Assembly (NCBI GenBank): GCA_002482645.1
Contig: DLGJ01000015.1
Coordinates: 5,001-69,000 of the forward strand
Direction: 5' to 3'
DNA from: Hyphomicrobiaceae bacterium UBA7697
Lineage (GTDB): Bacteria > Pseudomonadota > Alphaproteobacteria > Rhizobiales > Methyloligellaceae
Length of the DNA: 64,000 nt
The notes below the pieces were generated by a model. That model searched no databases. It had not been told where the DNA came from and saw nothing but the letters and a program-made list of their open reading frames with translations. Every line of letters starts with the position of its first letter. The stretch's first letter is position 1. A program made the translations under genes and the position numbers. Shown here one piece after another: positions 49,789-58,421 of this stretch.

Positions 49789-49875
49789 GGTTAACGCGGC
49801 ACCCCAAAACCACAACATGTCGTGGGGAACGGCTCGCGAAAATTAACGATCCCCTGATTCGCCCCTCGTCTGTTC
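49789..49875 (+). repeat. 87-bp direct repeat, copy 2
   Basis: Second copy of the element at 49334-49420, same orientation and same length. Its core holds the near-palindrome CCACAACATGTCGTGG, which is less symmetrical in copy 1. Confidence 0.7.
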
Positions 49876-50097
49876 CCGTTGCGATCCCGCGCCACGCGGC
49901 CATACGCCGGAAACGATGCTAGATGTAGCGCGGGCGGCCCAAAACGCTTACATCCACTCTCAGCCGGGCATGCGCGCAATCGCCGTTCCATTTTGGGACG
50001 GAACATAATTCGAATACGCTGGAGTCAGCGATTCGGACGGGTTTCGTTCTGGTCCCGTTCACGCCGAAGCAACGAGTCGCGTTAAGAATTTCGCTGA

Positions 50098-53000
50098 ATG
50101 TCCAAAGCCTTATCCACACAATCCACAGGCGCGCAGACGATCGGCGCGCACGGACCGCCCAATCGCGGACGCGGCGTCACCGCCGTGCTGGGCCCCACCA
50201 ATACGGGCAAGACCCATCTCGCCATCGAGCGCATGCTCGCTCACGACGTCGGCGTGATCGGCCTTCCTTTGCGGCTCCTCGCGCGCGAGGTCTACGAGAA
50301 GGTGGTCGCCAAGGTGGGCGCGGGCCAGGTCGCGCTGATCACCGGCGAAGAGAAGATCAAGCCCCCGCGCGCCCGCTTCTACGTTTGCACCGTGGAAGCG
50401 ATGCCGCGCGAGCTGGAGGCCGACTTCGTCGCCATCGACGAAATCCAGCTCGCCGCCGACGCCGAGCGCGGCCATGTCTTCACCAACCGGCTGTTCCATG
50501 CGCGCGGCCTGAGCGAGACGTTGCTGCTCGGCGCCGCGACCATGCGCGAGGCGATCCGGGAGCTGCTGCCCGGCGCCAATCTCGTGTCGCGCCCGCGCAT
50601 GTCGAACCTCACCTATGCGGGCGAGAAGAAGATCACGCGGCTGCCCCGGCGTTCGGCCATCGTCGCCTTCTCCGCGAACGATGTGTACGCCATCGCCGAG
50701 CTCGTGCGCCGTCAGCGCGGCGGCGCGGCCGTGGTGCTCGGCGCGCTGTCTCCGCGCACGCGCAACGCGCAAGTCGCTCTCTACCAGAACGGCGACGTGG
50801 ACTTCTTGGTCGCGACCGACGCGATCGGCATGGGCCTCAATCTCGATCTCGATCACGTCGCCTTCGCGGGGGTGCGCAAGTTCGACGGCCACACCCATCG
50901 CAACCTCACCCCGTCGGAGCTCGGCCAGATCGCCGGACGCGCCGGGCGCCACATGAACGACGGCACGTTCGGGGTAACGGGACAAGTCGGCCCGTTCGAC
51001 GCGGAGTCGATCGAGCGTCTCGAAACCCACGCCTTCGATCAGGTCGGCGTCCTGCAATGGCGCAGCCGCACATTGGACACCGCCTCCATCGGCGCCCTCA
51101 AGGAGAGCTTGCGCGAAACGCCGGTCCATCCCCGCCTCATCCGCTCGCGCATGGTCGACGACGTCATCGCGCTGGAGAACGTCACCCGCGACGAGGCCCT
51201 TTGCGACATGGCGCGCTCGCCGGCTTCGGTCGGGCTGCTGTGGGACATGTGCCAGATCCCCGACTACCAGCGCGTCTCGCCCACGGACCACGCCGACCTC
51301 GTCGGCACGCTGTTCGGGTTCGTCATGAGCGAGGAGGGCAGGATTCCCGAGGACTGGTTCTCCCGGCAAGTGGGACAGGCGGATCGAACCGAAGGCGACC
51401 TCGATACGTTGTCGAATCGTCTAGCGCAAATTCGCACCTGGACATTTGTGTCCCACCGCGCTCAATGGCTGGACGATCCGGAGCACTGGCAAGAACGTAC
51501 CAGATCGATCGAGGACAAATTGTCCGACGCGCTTCACGAACGCCTGACGCAACGCTTCGTCGACCGGCGAACCAGCGTGCTCATGCGGCGCCTGCGCGAC
51601 AAGGAGGAAATGATGGCCGAAATCGGCGAAGACGGTCAGATCCTAGTGGAGAACCACTATGTGGGCCGTCTGGACGGATTCCGCTTCACGCCCGATTCCT
51701 CGGGCGACGGCATTCATGGAAAGGCCGCGCGCAATGCGGCCACGCAGGTTTTGGCGAGCGAGCTCGCCTCGCGCAGCGATGCGCTGTCGTCCGCGACCGA
51801 CGACACCATTGCCCTGTCGGGAAGCGGGCGCGTGTTGTGGCAGGGTTGCGAAGTCGGACGGCTGGTTCCAGGCGAGACGGCCCTGAAGCCTCGCATCGAG
51901 TTGTTCGCCGACGAGAATCTGAGCGCGCCGGACCGGGAACGCGTCGCTATGCGCCTGGATGCCTGGCTCGCCGCCCATCTGGATGCGAAGCTCAAGCCGC
52001 TCATGGCTCTGAGCGCGGCCGAGGACTTGACCGGGCTCGCGCGCGGGCTCGCCTTCCGCATCACCGAGAATCTCGGCGTCCTCCGGCGCGAGGGCGCCGC
52101 CGACGACATCAAGGCGCTCGACCAGTCCGACCGCGCCCAGCTGCGGAAATACGGCGTCCGTTTCGGCGCCTTCAATCTCTACTTCCCCGCTCTGTTGAAG
52201 CCCGCCGCGGCGGAGCTCCTGCTCCTGCTTTGGGCGCTGCACGGGGGCCGGGAATACGGGATCGACGTGGACGCCATGCCGGAACGGCCGCAGCAGGGCC
52301 TGACTTCGGTGCCCGCGGACCAGGCCTTGCCCGAGCCCTATTGGCGCGCGGCGGGGTTCCATGTCGCCGGCAATCGCGCCGTCCGGATCGACATGCTGGA
52401 ACGGCTGTCCGACCTGATCCGGGCACGGGTGACGTGGCGTCAGGCGCCGGAAGCACCGGCCCCGGAAGCGTCCGCTCCAGAGGCTCCGGCTCCAGAAGCC
52501 ACCGCCGTAGTGTCTCCGGCTGTCGAGGCCTTGACGTCCGAAGCGGAGGGCGCCGAAGTCCCCGCGGCACCGTCGCCAGAGCCTGCCGGAGAACCGGCCG
52601 GCGCAAGGACCGCCTCGGCCGATGGCGGAGGGGCCGGAACGGATACTGCACCCGCGCCAGCAGCGGCCACCAGTCCCAAGCCGCCTGCGGGACCGTCGGG
52701 CGCCACGGGAGACGGCGGCTTCCGCGTCGTGCCTGAACTGATGTCGATGGTCGGATGCTCGGGCGAAGAATTTGCCTCGATCCTGCGCGGACTCGGGTTC
52801 CGCTTGGAGCGGCGTCGGATCGAAAATGCCGGTGCGGCGATGGGCGGGGACCTCGCGACAACGGCCGAACCGGCCGCGACCGAGGGCACGGATACCGGCG
52901 AGGGAGCGGCGCAAGCGGGCGCCGGTGACGAACAGCAAGCGCAAGCGGGTGCCGAGCCCGTCTTCGACGAAATCTGGCGTCCGGCCAAGCGCCGCACCCA

Positions 53001-53304
53001 ACGGCAGCAACAGCACGGCCGTGGACGTCAAGCCGGACGCGGCAAAGAGGCGGGCGGCGAGGGCGAACGCCCGCAGCGGCAGGCCAAGCATCACCGGAAG
53101 GGGCAGCAGGGCAAGCCGCCCCGGAAGCCGCACAAAGGCGAACGGCACGACAAGGGCGAACGGCACGCAAAGGGCCGGGACCGCAACGACGAGGGCAATC
53201 GCGCACCCAAGCGGGAACAACTCAAGCCGGAGCATTCGCCCTTCGCGGCCCTGATGGAGCTCCGCGACAGCCTCGCCGCGCGCGGCCGCTCGGGACAGAG
53301 CTGA
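50098..53304 (+). CDS. SUV3-type DEAD/DEAH RNA helicase with long C-terminal extension
   Basis: 1068-residue helicase related to mitochondrial SUV3. Walker A GPTNTGKTHLAIERML (about residue 32), motif II IDEIQLAADAERGH (DEIQ), helicase C-terminal fold with ATDAIGMGLNLD and GQIAGRAGRH, and the conserved SUV3 C-terminal helical part. After about residue 780 comes a low-complexity Ala/Pro/Glu stretch, then a short conserved segment (FRVVPELMSMVGCSGEEF) and an Arg/Lys/Gln-rich tail, which probably binds RNA. Likely an RNA turnover factor; mitochondrial SUV3 works with PNPase. Start ATG at 50098 precedes the conserved P-loop by only 31 residues. The S4-domain gene follows directly. Confidence 0.92.
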   Translation: MSKALSTQSTGAQTIGAHGPPNRGRGVTAVLGPTNTGKTHLAIERMLAHDVGVIGLPLRLLAREVYEKVVAKVGAGQVALITGEEKIKPPRARFYVCTVEAMPRELEADFVAIDEIQLAADAERGHVFTNRLFHARGLSETLLLGAATMREAIRELLPGANLVSRPRMSNLTYAGEKKITRLPRRSAIVAFSANDVYAIAELVRRQRGGAAVVLGALSPRTRNAQVALYQNGDVDFLVATDAIGMGLNLDLDHVAFAGVRKFDGHTHRNLTPSELGQIAGRAGRHMNDGTFGVTGQVGPFDAESIERLETHAFDQVGVLQWRSRTLDTASIGALKESLRETPVHPRLIRSRMVDDVIALENVTRDEALCDMARSPASVGLLWDMCQIPDYQRVSPTDHADLVGTLFGFVMSEEGRIPEDWFSRQVGQADRTEGDLDTLSNRLAQIRTWTFVSHRAQWLDDPEHWQERTRSIEDKLSDALHERLTQRFVDRRTSVLMRRLRDKEEMMAEIGEDGQILVENHYVGRLDGFRFTPDSSGDGIHGKAARNAATQVLASELASRSDALSSATDDTIALSGSGRVLWQGCEVGRLVPGETALKPRIELFADENLSAPDRERVAMRLDAWLAAHLDAKLKPLMALSAAEDLTGLARGLAFRITENLGVLRREGAADDIKALDQSDRAQLRKYGVRFGAFNLYFPALLKPAAAELLLLLWALHGGREYGIDVDAMPERPQQGLTSVPADQALPEPYWRAAGFHVAGNRAVRIDMLERLSDLIRARVTWRQAPEAPAPEASAPEAPAPEATAVVSPAVEALTSEAEGAEVPAAPSPEPAGEPAGARTASADGGGAGTDTAPAPAAATSPKPPAGPSGATGDGGFRVVPELMSMVGCSGEEFASILRGLGFRLERRRIENAGAAMGGDLATTAEPAATEGTDTGEGAAQAGAGDEQQAQAGAEPVFDEIWRPAKRRTQRQQQHGRGRQAGRGKEAGGEGERPQRQAKHHRKGQQGKPPRKPHKGERHDKGERHAKGRDRNDEGNRAPKREQLKPEHSPFAALMELRDSLAARGRSGQS

Positions 53305-53316
53305 CCGGCCGCTCGC

Positions 53317-53682
53317 GTGACCGGCCAACGGCTCGATAAATGGCTCTGGTGCGCGCGGCTGGCCAAGACACGCTCGGCCGCGACGCGGCTGATCGCCGAC
53401 GGCAAAGTGCGGATCAACGGCGAGCGGGTGCGCAAAGCCAGCCGGATCGTTCAACCTGGAGACGTCGTTACGGCGACGCCGCCGGGGAGGCTCGTGGTGT
53501 GGCGGGTGCGCGATAGCGCGGAGCGGCGCGGTCCGGCGCCGCTGGCGCAAACGCTTTATGAGGATTTGACGCCGCCCGTGGAGGAAGCGGCTGACGAAGC
53601 GCAAACGGAGATGCGCGCCGGAAAACGGCCCACGAAACGGGACCGGCGCCGTATCGAGACATTTCGCGCAATTTGGAGCTGA
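53317..53682 (+). CDS. S4-domain RNA-binding protein, Hsp15-like
   Basis: 121-residue protein. The S4 fold (about 1-60) reads MTGQRLDKWLWCARLAKTRS, then LIADGKVRINGERVRKASRIV, matching the Hsp15/RqcP type that binds the 50S subunit with stalled nascent chains. The tail is charged (KRPTKRDRRRIETF). The start is a GTG 12 bases after the helicase stop, so the two genes are probably cotranscribed. Confidence 0.9.
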   Translation: MTGQRLDKWLWCARLAKTRSAATRLIADGKVRINGERVRKASRIVQPGDVVTATPPGRLVVWRVRDSAERRGPAPLAQTLYEDLTPPVEEAADEAQTEMRAGKRPTKRDRRRIETFRAIWS

Positions 53683-53910
53683 CGCCGGGGCGCCTTGGGG
53701 GCTCTTCGGCGGGCAATGGAAATTCCGCCTCGAATTGCGCCCGGACGCCGCAAATCCATCCTAAAATTCCGCATCGGCCGGGTTCCGGCGCGGCTTGTGC
53801 TGCCGACACTATTGTTATAGGCAGGGCTCCTTCCCTCCCCCGGGCTCACCGAACAGCCCGAACAGGGCTTTCGAAACTGGGCTGGGACAGCCCGATAGCG
53901 TGTGGGATCG

Positions 53911-54249
53911 ATGACTTACGTCGTCACTGAAGTTTGCATTAAGTGCAAATATACGGACTGTGTTGAGGTCTGCCCCGTGGATTGCTTCTACGAGGGCGAC
54001 AACATGCTCGTCATTCACCCCGACGAGTGCATTGATTGCGGCGTTTGCGAGCCGGAATGTCCGGTGGATGCCATCAAGCCCGATACCGAGCCGGACCTCG
54101 ACAAATGGCTCGATGTGAACCGGCAATACTCCGAAGTGTGGCCGAACATCACGACCAAGAAGCCGGCCCCCGACGACGCCGACAGCTTCCAGGCCGAGCC
54201 GGACAAGTTCGAGAAATACTTCTCGGCGGATCCGGGCGAAGGCGACTAG
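53911..54249 (+). CDS. fdxA: Seven-iron ferredoxin FdxA
   Basis: 112-residue electron carrier with one [3Fe-4S] and one [4Fe-4S] cluster. The N-terminal MTYVVTEVCIKCKYTDCVEV and the second motif CIDCGVCEPECP give the Cys pattern of Azotobacter ferredoxin I (Cys9, 12, 17, 21 and Cys40-50 region). The C-terminal extension (about 60-112) is typical of FdxA and not of short bacterial ferredoxins. The start at 53911 is preferred because the resulting length equals that of orthologues. It precedes carD, the usual order. Confidence 0.96.
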   Translation: MTYVVTEVCIKCKYTDCVEVCPVDCFYEGDNMLVIHPDECIDCGVCEPECPVDAIKPDTEPDLDKWLDVNRQYSEVWPNITTKKPAPDDADSFQAEPDKFEKYFSADPGEGD

Positions 54250-54637
54250 GGCCGGTTTCGGGTCTTTCGGGGCGGCTCTGGAGCGGCCCTCCCGTTAACC
54301 TTTCGGTCAAAATGCCGCATTCGCCGTTGCAAAATGGCCGCCGCCTTCAATCCAGGCGGCTTCCGAAATACCGAAATTTGTGATATGGTGTCTTTGACAT
54401 GGCGCAGACTGCCGGCGCGTGAGGCACCAAGAGAGGCGAGCCGGTTGGGCGCGCTTTTTTTCTGAGCTTCGAAGAGGTGTAGGCGATCGGGGACCCCTGA
54501 TCGAACGCTTCTGTATTGTCCGCGAAGGCCGCCCCCCGGCGGCGCCAGCGTTCCGATCGCTGGCCGATTTTGACGCGGACACGCTCACGCATCTCTGTCT
54601 TGGCGCCCCCACGATTTTTCAACAGCGAGGCGAGCAT
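54250..54637. other. Gene-free stretch upstream of carD
   Basis: 388 bases that should contain the carD promoter and leader. A TTGACA at 54394-54399 could be a -35 element, though no clear -10 follows. A near-palindrome CGATCGGGGACCCCTGATCG lies at 54484-54503. No coding sequence was recognised; the frame open into carD shows no similarity before the ATG at 54638. Confidence 0.4.
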
Positions 54638-55207
54638 ATGGCCGATAAGAAGAGACCCCAGCAGAGAAACGGTTTTCGGACGAACGAATTCATAGTCTAC
54701 CCTGCGCACGGCGTGGGCCGCATTGTGAGCATTGAGGAGCAGGAGATCGCCGGCGCGAAGCTCGAGCTCTTCGTCATCAATTTCGACAAGGATAAGATGA
54801 CGCTTCGCGTTCCCACCACGAAGCTCGAAAGCGTCGGCATGCGCAAGTTGTCCGACGACAAGATCGTGAAGAAGGCTCTGACCACGCTGAAGGGCAAGGC
54901 CCGCGTGAAGCGCACCATGTGGTCGCGCCGCGCCCAGGAATACGAAGCCAAGATCAATTCCGGCGATCTCATCTCCATCGCCGAAGTGGTCCGCGATCTG
55001 TATCGCTCCGAAGCGCAGCCCGAGCAGTCCTACTCCGAGCGCCAGCTCTACGAAGCCGCGCTGGATCGCATGGCGCGCGAGCTTGCCGCCGTGGAGAAAC
55101 TGGACGAGGACAGCGCGATCGCCAAGATCGACGACATCCTCGCCAAGTCGGCGCGCAGCGCCAAGGCCGCCGCCGAGGCCGAGACGGCCGGGAAAGCCGC
55201 CGCCTAA
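54638..55207 (+). CDS. carD: CarD family RNA polymerase-binding regulator
   Basis: 189-residue transcription factor of the CarD/CdnL/TRCF family. The N-terminal RNA polymerase-interaction domain (FIVYPAHGVGRIVSIEEQEI through TLRVPTTKLESVGMRK) is followed by a helical DNA-binding domain with the conserved WSRRAQEYEAKINSGD and YSERQLYEAAL. CarD stabilises promoter open complexes, especially for rRNA genes. An Ala-rich tail closes the protein. GAGG precedes the ATG. A terminator follows immediately. Confidence 0.96.
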   Translation: MADKKRPQQRNGFRTNEFIVYPAHGVGRIVSIEEQEIAGAKLELFVINFDKDKMTLRVPTTKLESVGMRKLSDDKIVKKALTTLKGKARVKRTMWSRRAQEYEAKINSGDLISIAEVVRDLYRSEAQPEQSYSERQLYEAALDRMARELAAVEKLDEDSAIAKIDDILAKSARSAKAAAEAETAGKAAA

Positions 55208-55232
55208 AGCGGCTCCGAGCTATGCAGTTTCG

Positions 55233-55263
55233 AAAGGCCGGGCCTCTTGCCCGGCCTTTTCGT
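55233..55263 (+). terminator. Strong terminator between carD and the nuclease gene
   Basis: AAAGGCCGGGC (55233-55243), a five-base loop and GCCCGGCCTTTT (55249-55260) form an 11-bp hairpin with flanking A and T runs on both sides, 26 bases after the carD stop. It can terminate carD and, read backwards, the convergent nuclease gene. Confidence 0.9.
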
Positions 55264-55305
55264 TTGGCGAGAGCCGCATCCCCTTCTTTCCGGTGCCGGA
55301 CGGAA

Positions 55306-56127
55306 TCAGCCGGCGCCGGGTGAAGCACCCAAGACCTCGATCTCTTCGGGATGGGAAATCCTGATCATTGGCCCATTCCACCATTCGACCCAGCCACGAA
55401 CGCGAATCCGCTTGCCCGGCAGCGCCGCGAGATCGAGCCCTGCCGCTTCCAGGGCAGGCAAGCGCTTGCGCGGAATCGCGACCGTGAAGTCGCTCCGCCA
55501 GTCCTCCACGAAGTTGATATAGACCAGCGTCTTTCCCTCGCCGACCCCGTGCACCGTCCCCTCTACGAGCTGGTAGCTGTGCCGCAGATAGCCAAGGGCC
55601 TTGGGGTTGTTCGCGTCGCGCACCTGGTAGGTCAGCGACCGCCACAGCCCTCGCCTGCCGTCGCGCGCCTCGCGCTCGGCCGCGACAAGCGGCGCGAGAC
55701 ACGCCCCGAGATCGGGCAGGGCCGCGACGCGCGCCAGCCCCTCCTCGACGAGTTTCGCCTGCAGCCAGACGAGGCTGCCATCGTGCTCGACATAGACCTG
55801 CGCCAGCACATGCCCGTGCCGGTCCTCCTTGCGCGCATCGAAGCGCAGCTCGGCCGTGGACCCGGTAGCGATCTTGGCAAGCGCCTCCTCGGCGAGCACC
55901 GCGAAGGGCCAGGGCTCGGGACCGTCCCAGTCCCGCGGGGCAGCGGGCGCCTGAACCCCGAGAAGCCGCACCGCGCGGCCGTCTTCGAGCCGCACCGTCT
56001 CGCCGTCGATGGCATCGGCTATGGCGACCGTTTCCCCAGGCGGCAAATCGCAGCCGTGGGGCAGCGCCAAGCTCCGTGGCGAGCCCATCGCAAGTCCGGC
56101 AAGGATCGCAGCTACAAAGAGGCGCAT
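55306..56127 (-). CDS. Secreted thermonuclease (SNase) family protein
   Basis: 273-residue exported protein. The signal peptide (MRLFVAAILAGLAMGSPRSL) is followed by an SNase-like OB fold: VAIADAIDGETVRLEDGRA, VRLLGVQAP, and AREARDGRRGLW, equivalent to the conserved regions containing the catalytic Arg and Asp/Glu residues. A C-terminal domain (about 170-265; LRHSYQLVEGTVHGVGEGK and FVEDWRSDFTVAIP) with an OB-like ending is common in Rhizobiales homologues. Nuclease activity is likely but not certain. Transcribed with the multicopper oxidase gene 60 bases upstream. Confidence 0.85.
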   Translation of the reverse strand: MRLFVAAILAGLAMGSPRSLALPHGCDLPPGETVAIADAIDGETVRLEDGRAVRLLGVQAPAAPRDWDGPEPWPFAVLAEEALAKIATGSTAELRFDARKEDRHGHVLAQVYVEHDGSLVWLQAKLVEEGLARVAALPDLGACLAPLVAAEREARDGRRGLWRSLTYQVRDANNPKALGYLRHSYQLVEGTVHGVGEGKTLVYINFVEDWRSDFTVAIPRKRLPALEAAGLDLAALPGKRIRVRGWVEWWNGPMIRISHPEEIEVLGASPGAG

Positions 56128-56187
56128 CGGTCATTCTAGGAACGCGTGGTGCGCCGGAACAAGGCGATAGAGTGCGGGCGCCGGCCC

Positions 56188-57615
56188 TCAGCCGACGCGG
56201 ACGAAGCCGGCGAGGCCCGTCTTCTGGTGTTCGATCACATGGCAATGGAAGGCCCAGTCGCCGGGATTGTCGGCGACGAGCCCGATATCGATCGTCTCGC
56301 TCCGGTTGAGGACGACCGTGTCGGTCCAGTTCGAAGGCAGCGTGCGCTTGTTCGACCGCAACGGGCGGAACACCAGCCCATGTAGATGGATCGGATGCAT
56401 ATTCGGACTCTCGTTGCGAAGGCGCAGCACATAGCTGCGCCCGAGCTTGAGATCCGCGACCGGCTCCGTGCCCTTCGCCGCGTCTCCAGGCCAAGGCTTC
56501 CGGTCGATGGACCAAAACGTGTAGCCAAAGGACCCGCAGAAGCCGTTGTTCGGCTTCAGACCGTCCGGGGACCAACCGAACACCAGTTCGATGATCTCGC
56601 TCGATGCCTCGTCGAAATGGGCCAAGCGATTGGGCTGCAGCGGCCTAAGCTCATCGAGAGTACGGCCGAGATTGGAACCGGTCGCGCGAAGCGTGGCGAG
56701 GGCCTGGGTGCGCATCGGGGTTCGATAGGTCACCACAACGTCCCGGCCTGCGGTGTCCGGCATCCGCAAGGCCACGTCCAGTCTCTGGCCCGGCGCCACC
56801 GTGATAGGCGCCTCGGCTGTCGGCCACGGGAGTTCCTCGCGCAACGGATGCCCGTCTGCGGCAACGATGCGCCCCTCCGCGCCGTCGATCGTCAATGTGT
56901 AGATCCGCGTCGTGTCGGTCGCCGCGATGCGAAGCCGGACGAGCGAGCCGGCCGGATGCTCGTAGACCGGGTTCTGCTCCCAATTCGCGGTCATCACTGT
57001 GCCGAGCGTTCCGCCCCGCGCGGCCGACCGGGCCGAGAACAGCTTCATGAATTGATCGTCCTTGCCGATCCGGAAGTCATGAAGGTTCAGGACCGTCTCG
57101 CCGTCGAAGCCCGGATCGTCCGTCTCGGCGACGACGATGATCCCGGTGAGACCGCGCGCCATCTGCTCCATGGTCTGGCAATGGGGATGATACCAATAGG
57201 TTCCGGCGTCCTTGGGCGTATAGCTGTAGCGCCAAGTCTCGCCTTGCTGGATCGGCCATTGGGTGAGGTAGGGCACGCCGTCCATCTCGTTCGGCACGCG
57301 GATGCCGTGCCAGTGCATCGTCGATGCCTCCTCGAGCGCATTGGTCACGTCGATCGAAAACGGCACACCCTCCCGCATGCGAAGGACCGGCGGCGGCGCA
57401 TCGGGAAACACGCTCACCATGTTCTCGGTCACGGCGTCGCGAAGACGGTAGCGCGCGGCCTGGATGCGGAGTTCGGACGGCGGCGCCTCCGCCGCACGCG
57501 CGAACGCGGCAAAACCCGATGACAGAGCAAGACCCGATGGCAGAGCAAGACCCGCGGCTCCCGCCCCCGCCAGGGCGAGAAAGCCGCGGCGGTCCATCCG
57601 AAACGGCGCTTTCAT
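56188..57615 (-). CDS. Tat-exported multicopper oxidase
   Basis: 475-residue periplasmic blue-copper oxidase (CueO/laccase-like). The Tat signal MDRRGFLALAGAGAAGLALP is followed by cupredoxin domains with HWHGIRVP, YWYHPHCQTM, HPIHLHG and WAFHCHVIEHQ, giving the four copper sites, including the His-Cys-His that links the type 1 and type 2/3 sites. The axial position after HCHVIEHQ is not Met in the obvious place (KTGLAG follows). Likely role in copper resistance or metal oxidation. No copper regulator was found nearby. Confidence 0.92.
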   Translation of the reverse strand: MKAPFRMDRRGFLALAGAGAAGLALPSGLALSSGFAAFARAAEAPPSELRIQAARYRLRDAVTENMVSVFPDAPPPVLRMREGVPFSIDVTNALEEASTMHWHGIRVPNEMDGVPYLTQWPIQQGETWRYSYTPKDAGTYWYHPHCQTMEQMARGLTGIIVVAETDDPGFDGETVLNLHDFRIGKDDQFMKLFSARSAARGGTLGTVMTANWEQNPVYEHPAGSLVRLRIAATDTTRIYTLTIDGAEGRIVAADGHPLREELPWPTAEAPITVAPGQRLDVALRMPDTAGRDVVVTYRTPMRTQALATLRATGSNLGRTLDELRPLQPNRLAHFDEASSEIIELVFGWSPDGLKPNNGFCGSFGYTFWSIDRKPWPGDAAKGTEPVADLKLGRSYVLRLRNESPNMHPIHLHGLVFRPLRSNKRTLPSNWTDTVVLNRSETIDIGLVADNPGDWAFHCHVIEHQKTGLAGFVRVG

Positions 57616-57789
57616 TAGAATATTTCCAATGTTTTCAAACGACTATAGCCCTACGAGGCGTATAACCTTGGTATTTCTATGTTGCGCGGCAGACCTTGAG
57701 CTGCGTCATACGGTCGGCATGGGGCGCATCCAGCCCACGGCAAACGGGCTGGCGCTCAACCAGGCGCCAGTGTAGCAACGTAAAGCAAC

Positions 57790-57866
57790 GGCCCCGTAGC
57801 TCAGCAGGATAGAGCATCAGATTCCTAATCTGAGGGTCGCAGGTTCGAATCCTGCCGGGGTCACCA
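57790..57866 (+). tRNA. tRNA-Arg (anticodon CCT)
   Basis: 77-base cloverleaf with the CCA encoded. The acceptor stem GGCCCCG (57790-57796) pairs with CGGGGTC (57856-57862), with one G-U. The anticodon stem TCAGA/TCTGA encloses loop TTCCTAA, giving anticodon CCT, which reads AGG. The T arm GCAGGTTCGAATCCTGC is canonical. It borders the accessory region to its right, a typical integration site, though no repeat of its 3-prime end was seen downstream in this window. Confidence 0.97.
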
Positions 57867-58064
57867 ACTAAAGCACTGTCCAGCCCGAAGACCCGGAACC
57901 AGTGCCCGCTGCCACTACCGCATCGGCAAAGACACGACCGGCCGGCTCGAGCACCGGACATGTCAACGCCAGCCGGGACGGAAGACCACCTCGTCGTACC
58001 GGCCGGCAGGAAGCGAAGCATGACTCCGAAACGTCGAAGCAACGTGCGCTCCTGGCATGGGACA

Positions 58065-58361
58065 CTAGTGCCGCTTTTGCTCTTCCAGCCTCCTGTCCGC
58101 CATCTCTTTGAGAGTACCGAGCATTTTGCCCAGGCTCTTCGTCAGGTCGACGGCGGCGGCCGGCGACAAGGCGAGCCGCGTGGTCACATGGACAGTCGCG
58201 GAAGCCGCGCCCGCTTCTCGCGTGCCGAGAGGAAGAACGCGCGCCACTCCAAAGGTCAGACTGACGCAAGCGCCGTCGAAGGCCGCACCAACGAGCTTGT
58301 TGACGTAGCTCTCCTTGACCGATGGATCGTCTAAGATTTGAGCCGTCTGCCGTTCAGTCAC
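58065..58361 (-). CDS. Small hypothetical protein downstream of the HEPN-motif gene
   Basis: 98 residues, not recognised. A beta-strand-rich middle (ACVSLTFGVARVLP, ATVHVTTRLALS) is followed by a helical C-terminal half (AVDLTKSLGKMLGTLKEMADRRLEEQKRH). The ordering is loosely reminiscent of DUF3467-like proteins, but that is not secure. The start is a GTG preceded by GGGAGG at a good distance, which supports expression. It begins 60 bases after the HEPN-motif gene on the same strand, so the two may form an operon. Confidence 0.55.
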   Translation of the reverse strand: MTERQTAQILDDPSVKESYVNKLVGAAFDGACVSLTFGVARVLPLGTREAGAASATVHVTTRLALSPAAAVDLTKSLGKMLGTLKEMADRRLEEQKRH

Positions 58362-58421
58362 GATCGTAACCTCCCAGATTGTTCAAAGTCTCTGTCTCCC
58401 CCAACCGCGACGCTCTCACCG

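Larger units (their letters stand above)
49296..50097. other. Gene-free stretch with repeated elements
   Basis: About 800 bases between the DUF3108 gene and the helicase gene with no credible gene. It contains two 87-bp direct repeats and four 28-29-base palindromic units, annotated separately. The last 200 bases presumably carry the helicase promoter; small frames here lack ribosome sites or similarity. Confidence 0.6.

Noticed and set aside
51643..53604. 653-codon minus-strand frame opposite the helicase tail
   Set aside because: Composition follows the complement of the Ala/Pro/Glu and Arg/Gln-rich tail; no family match.
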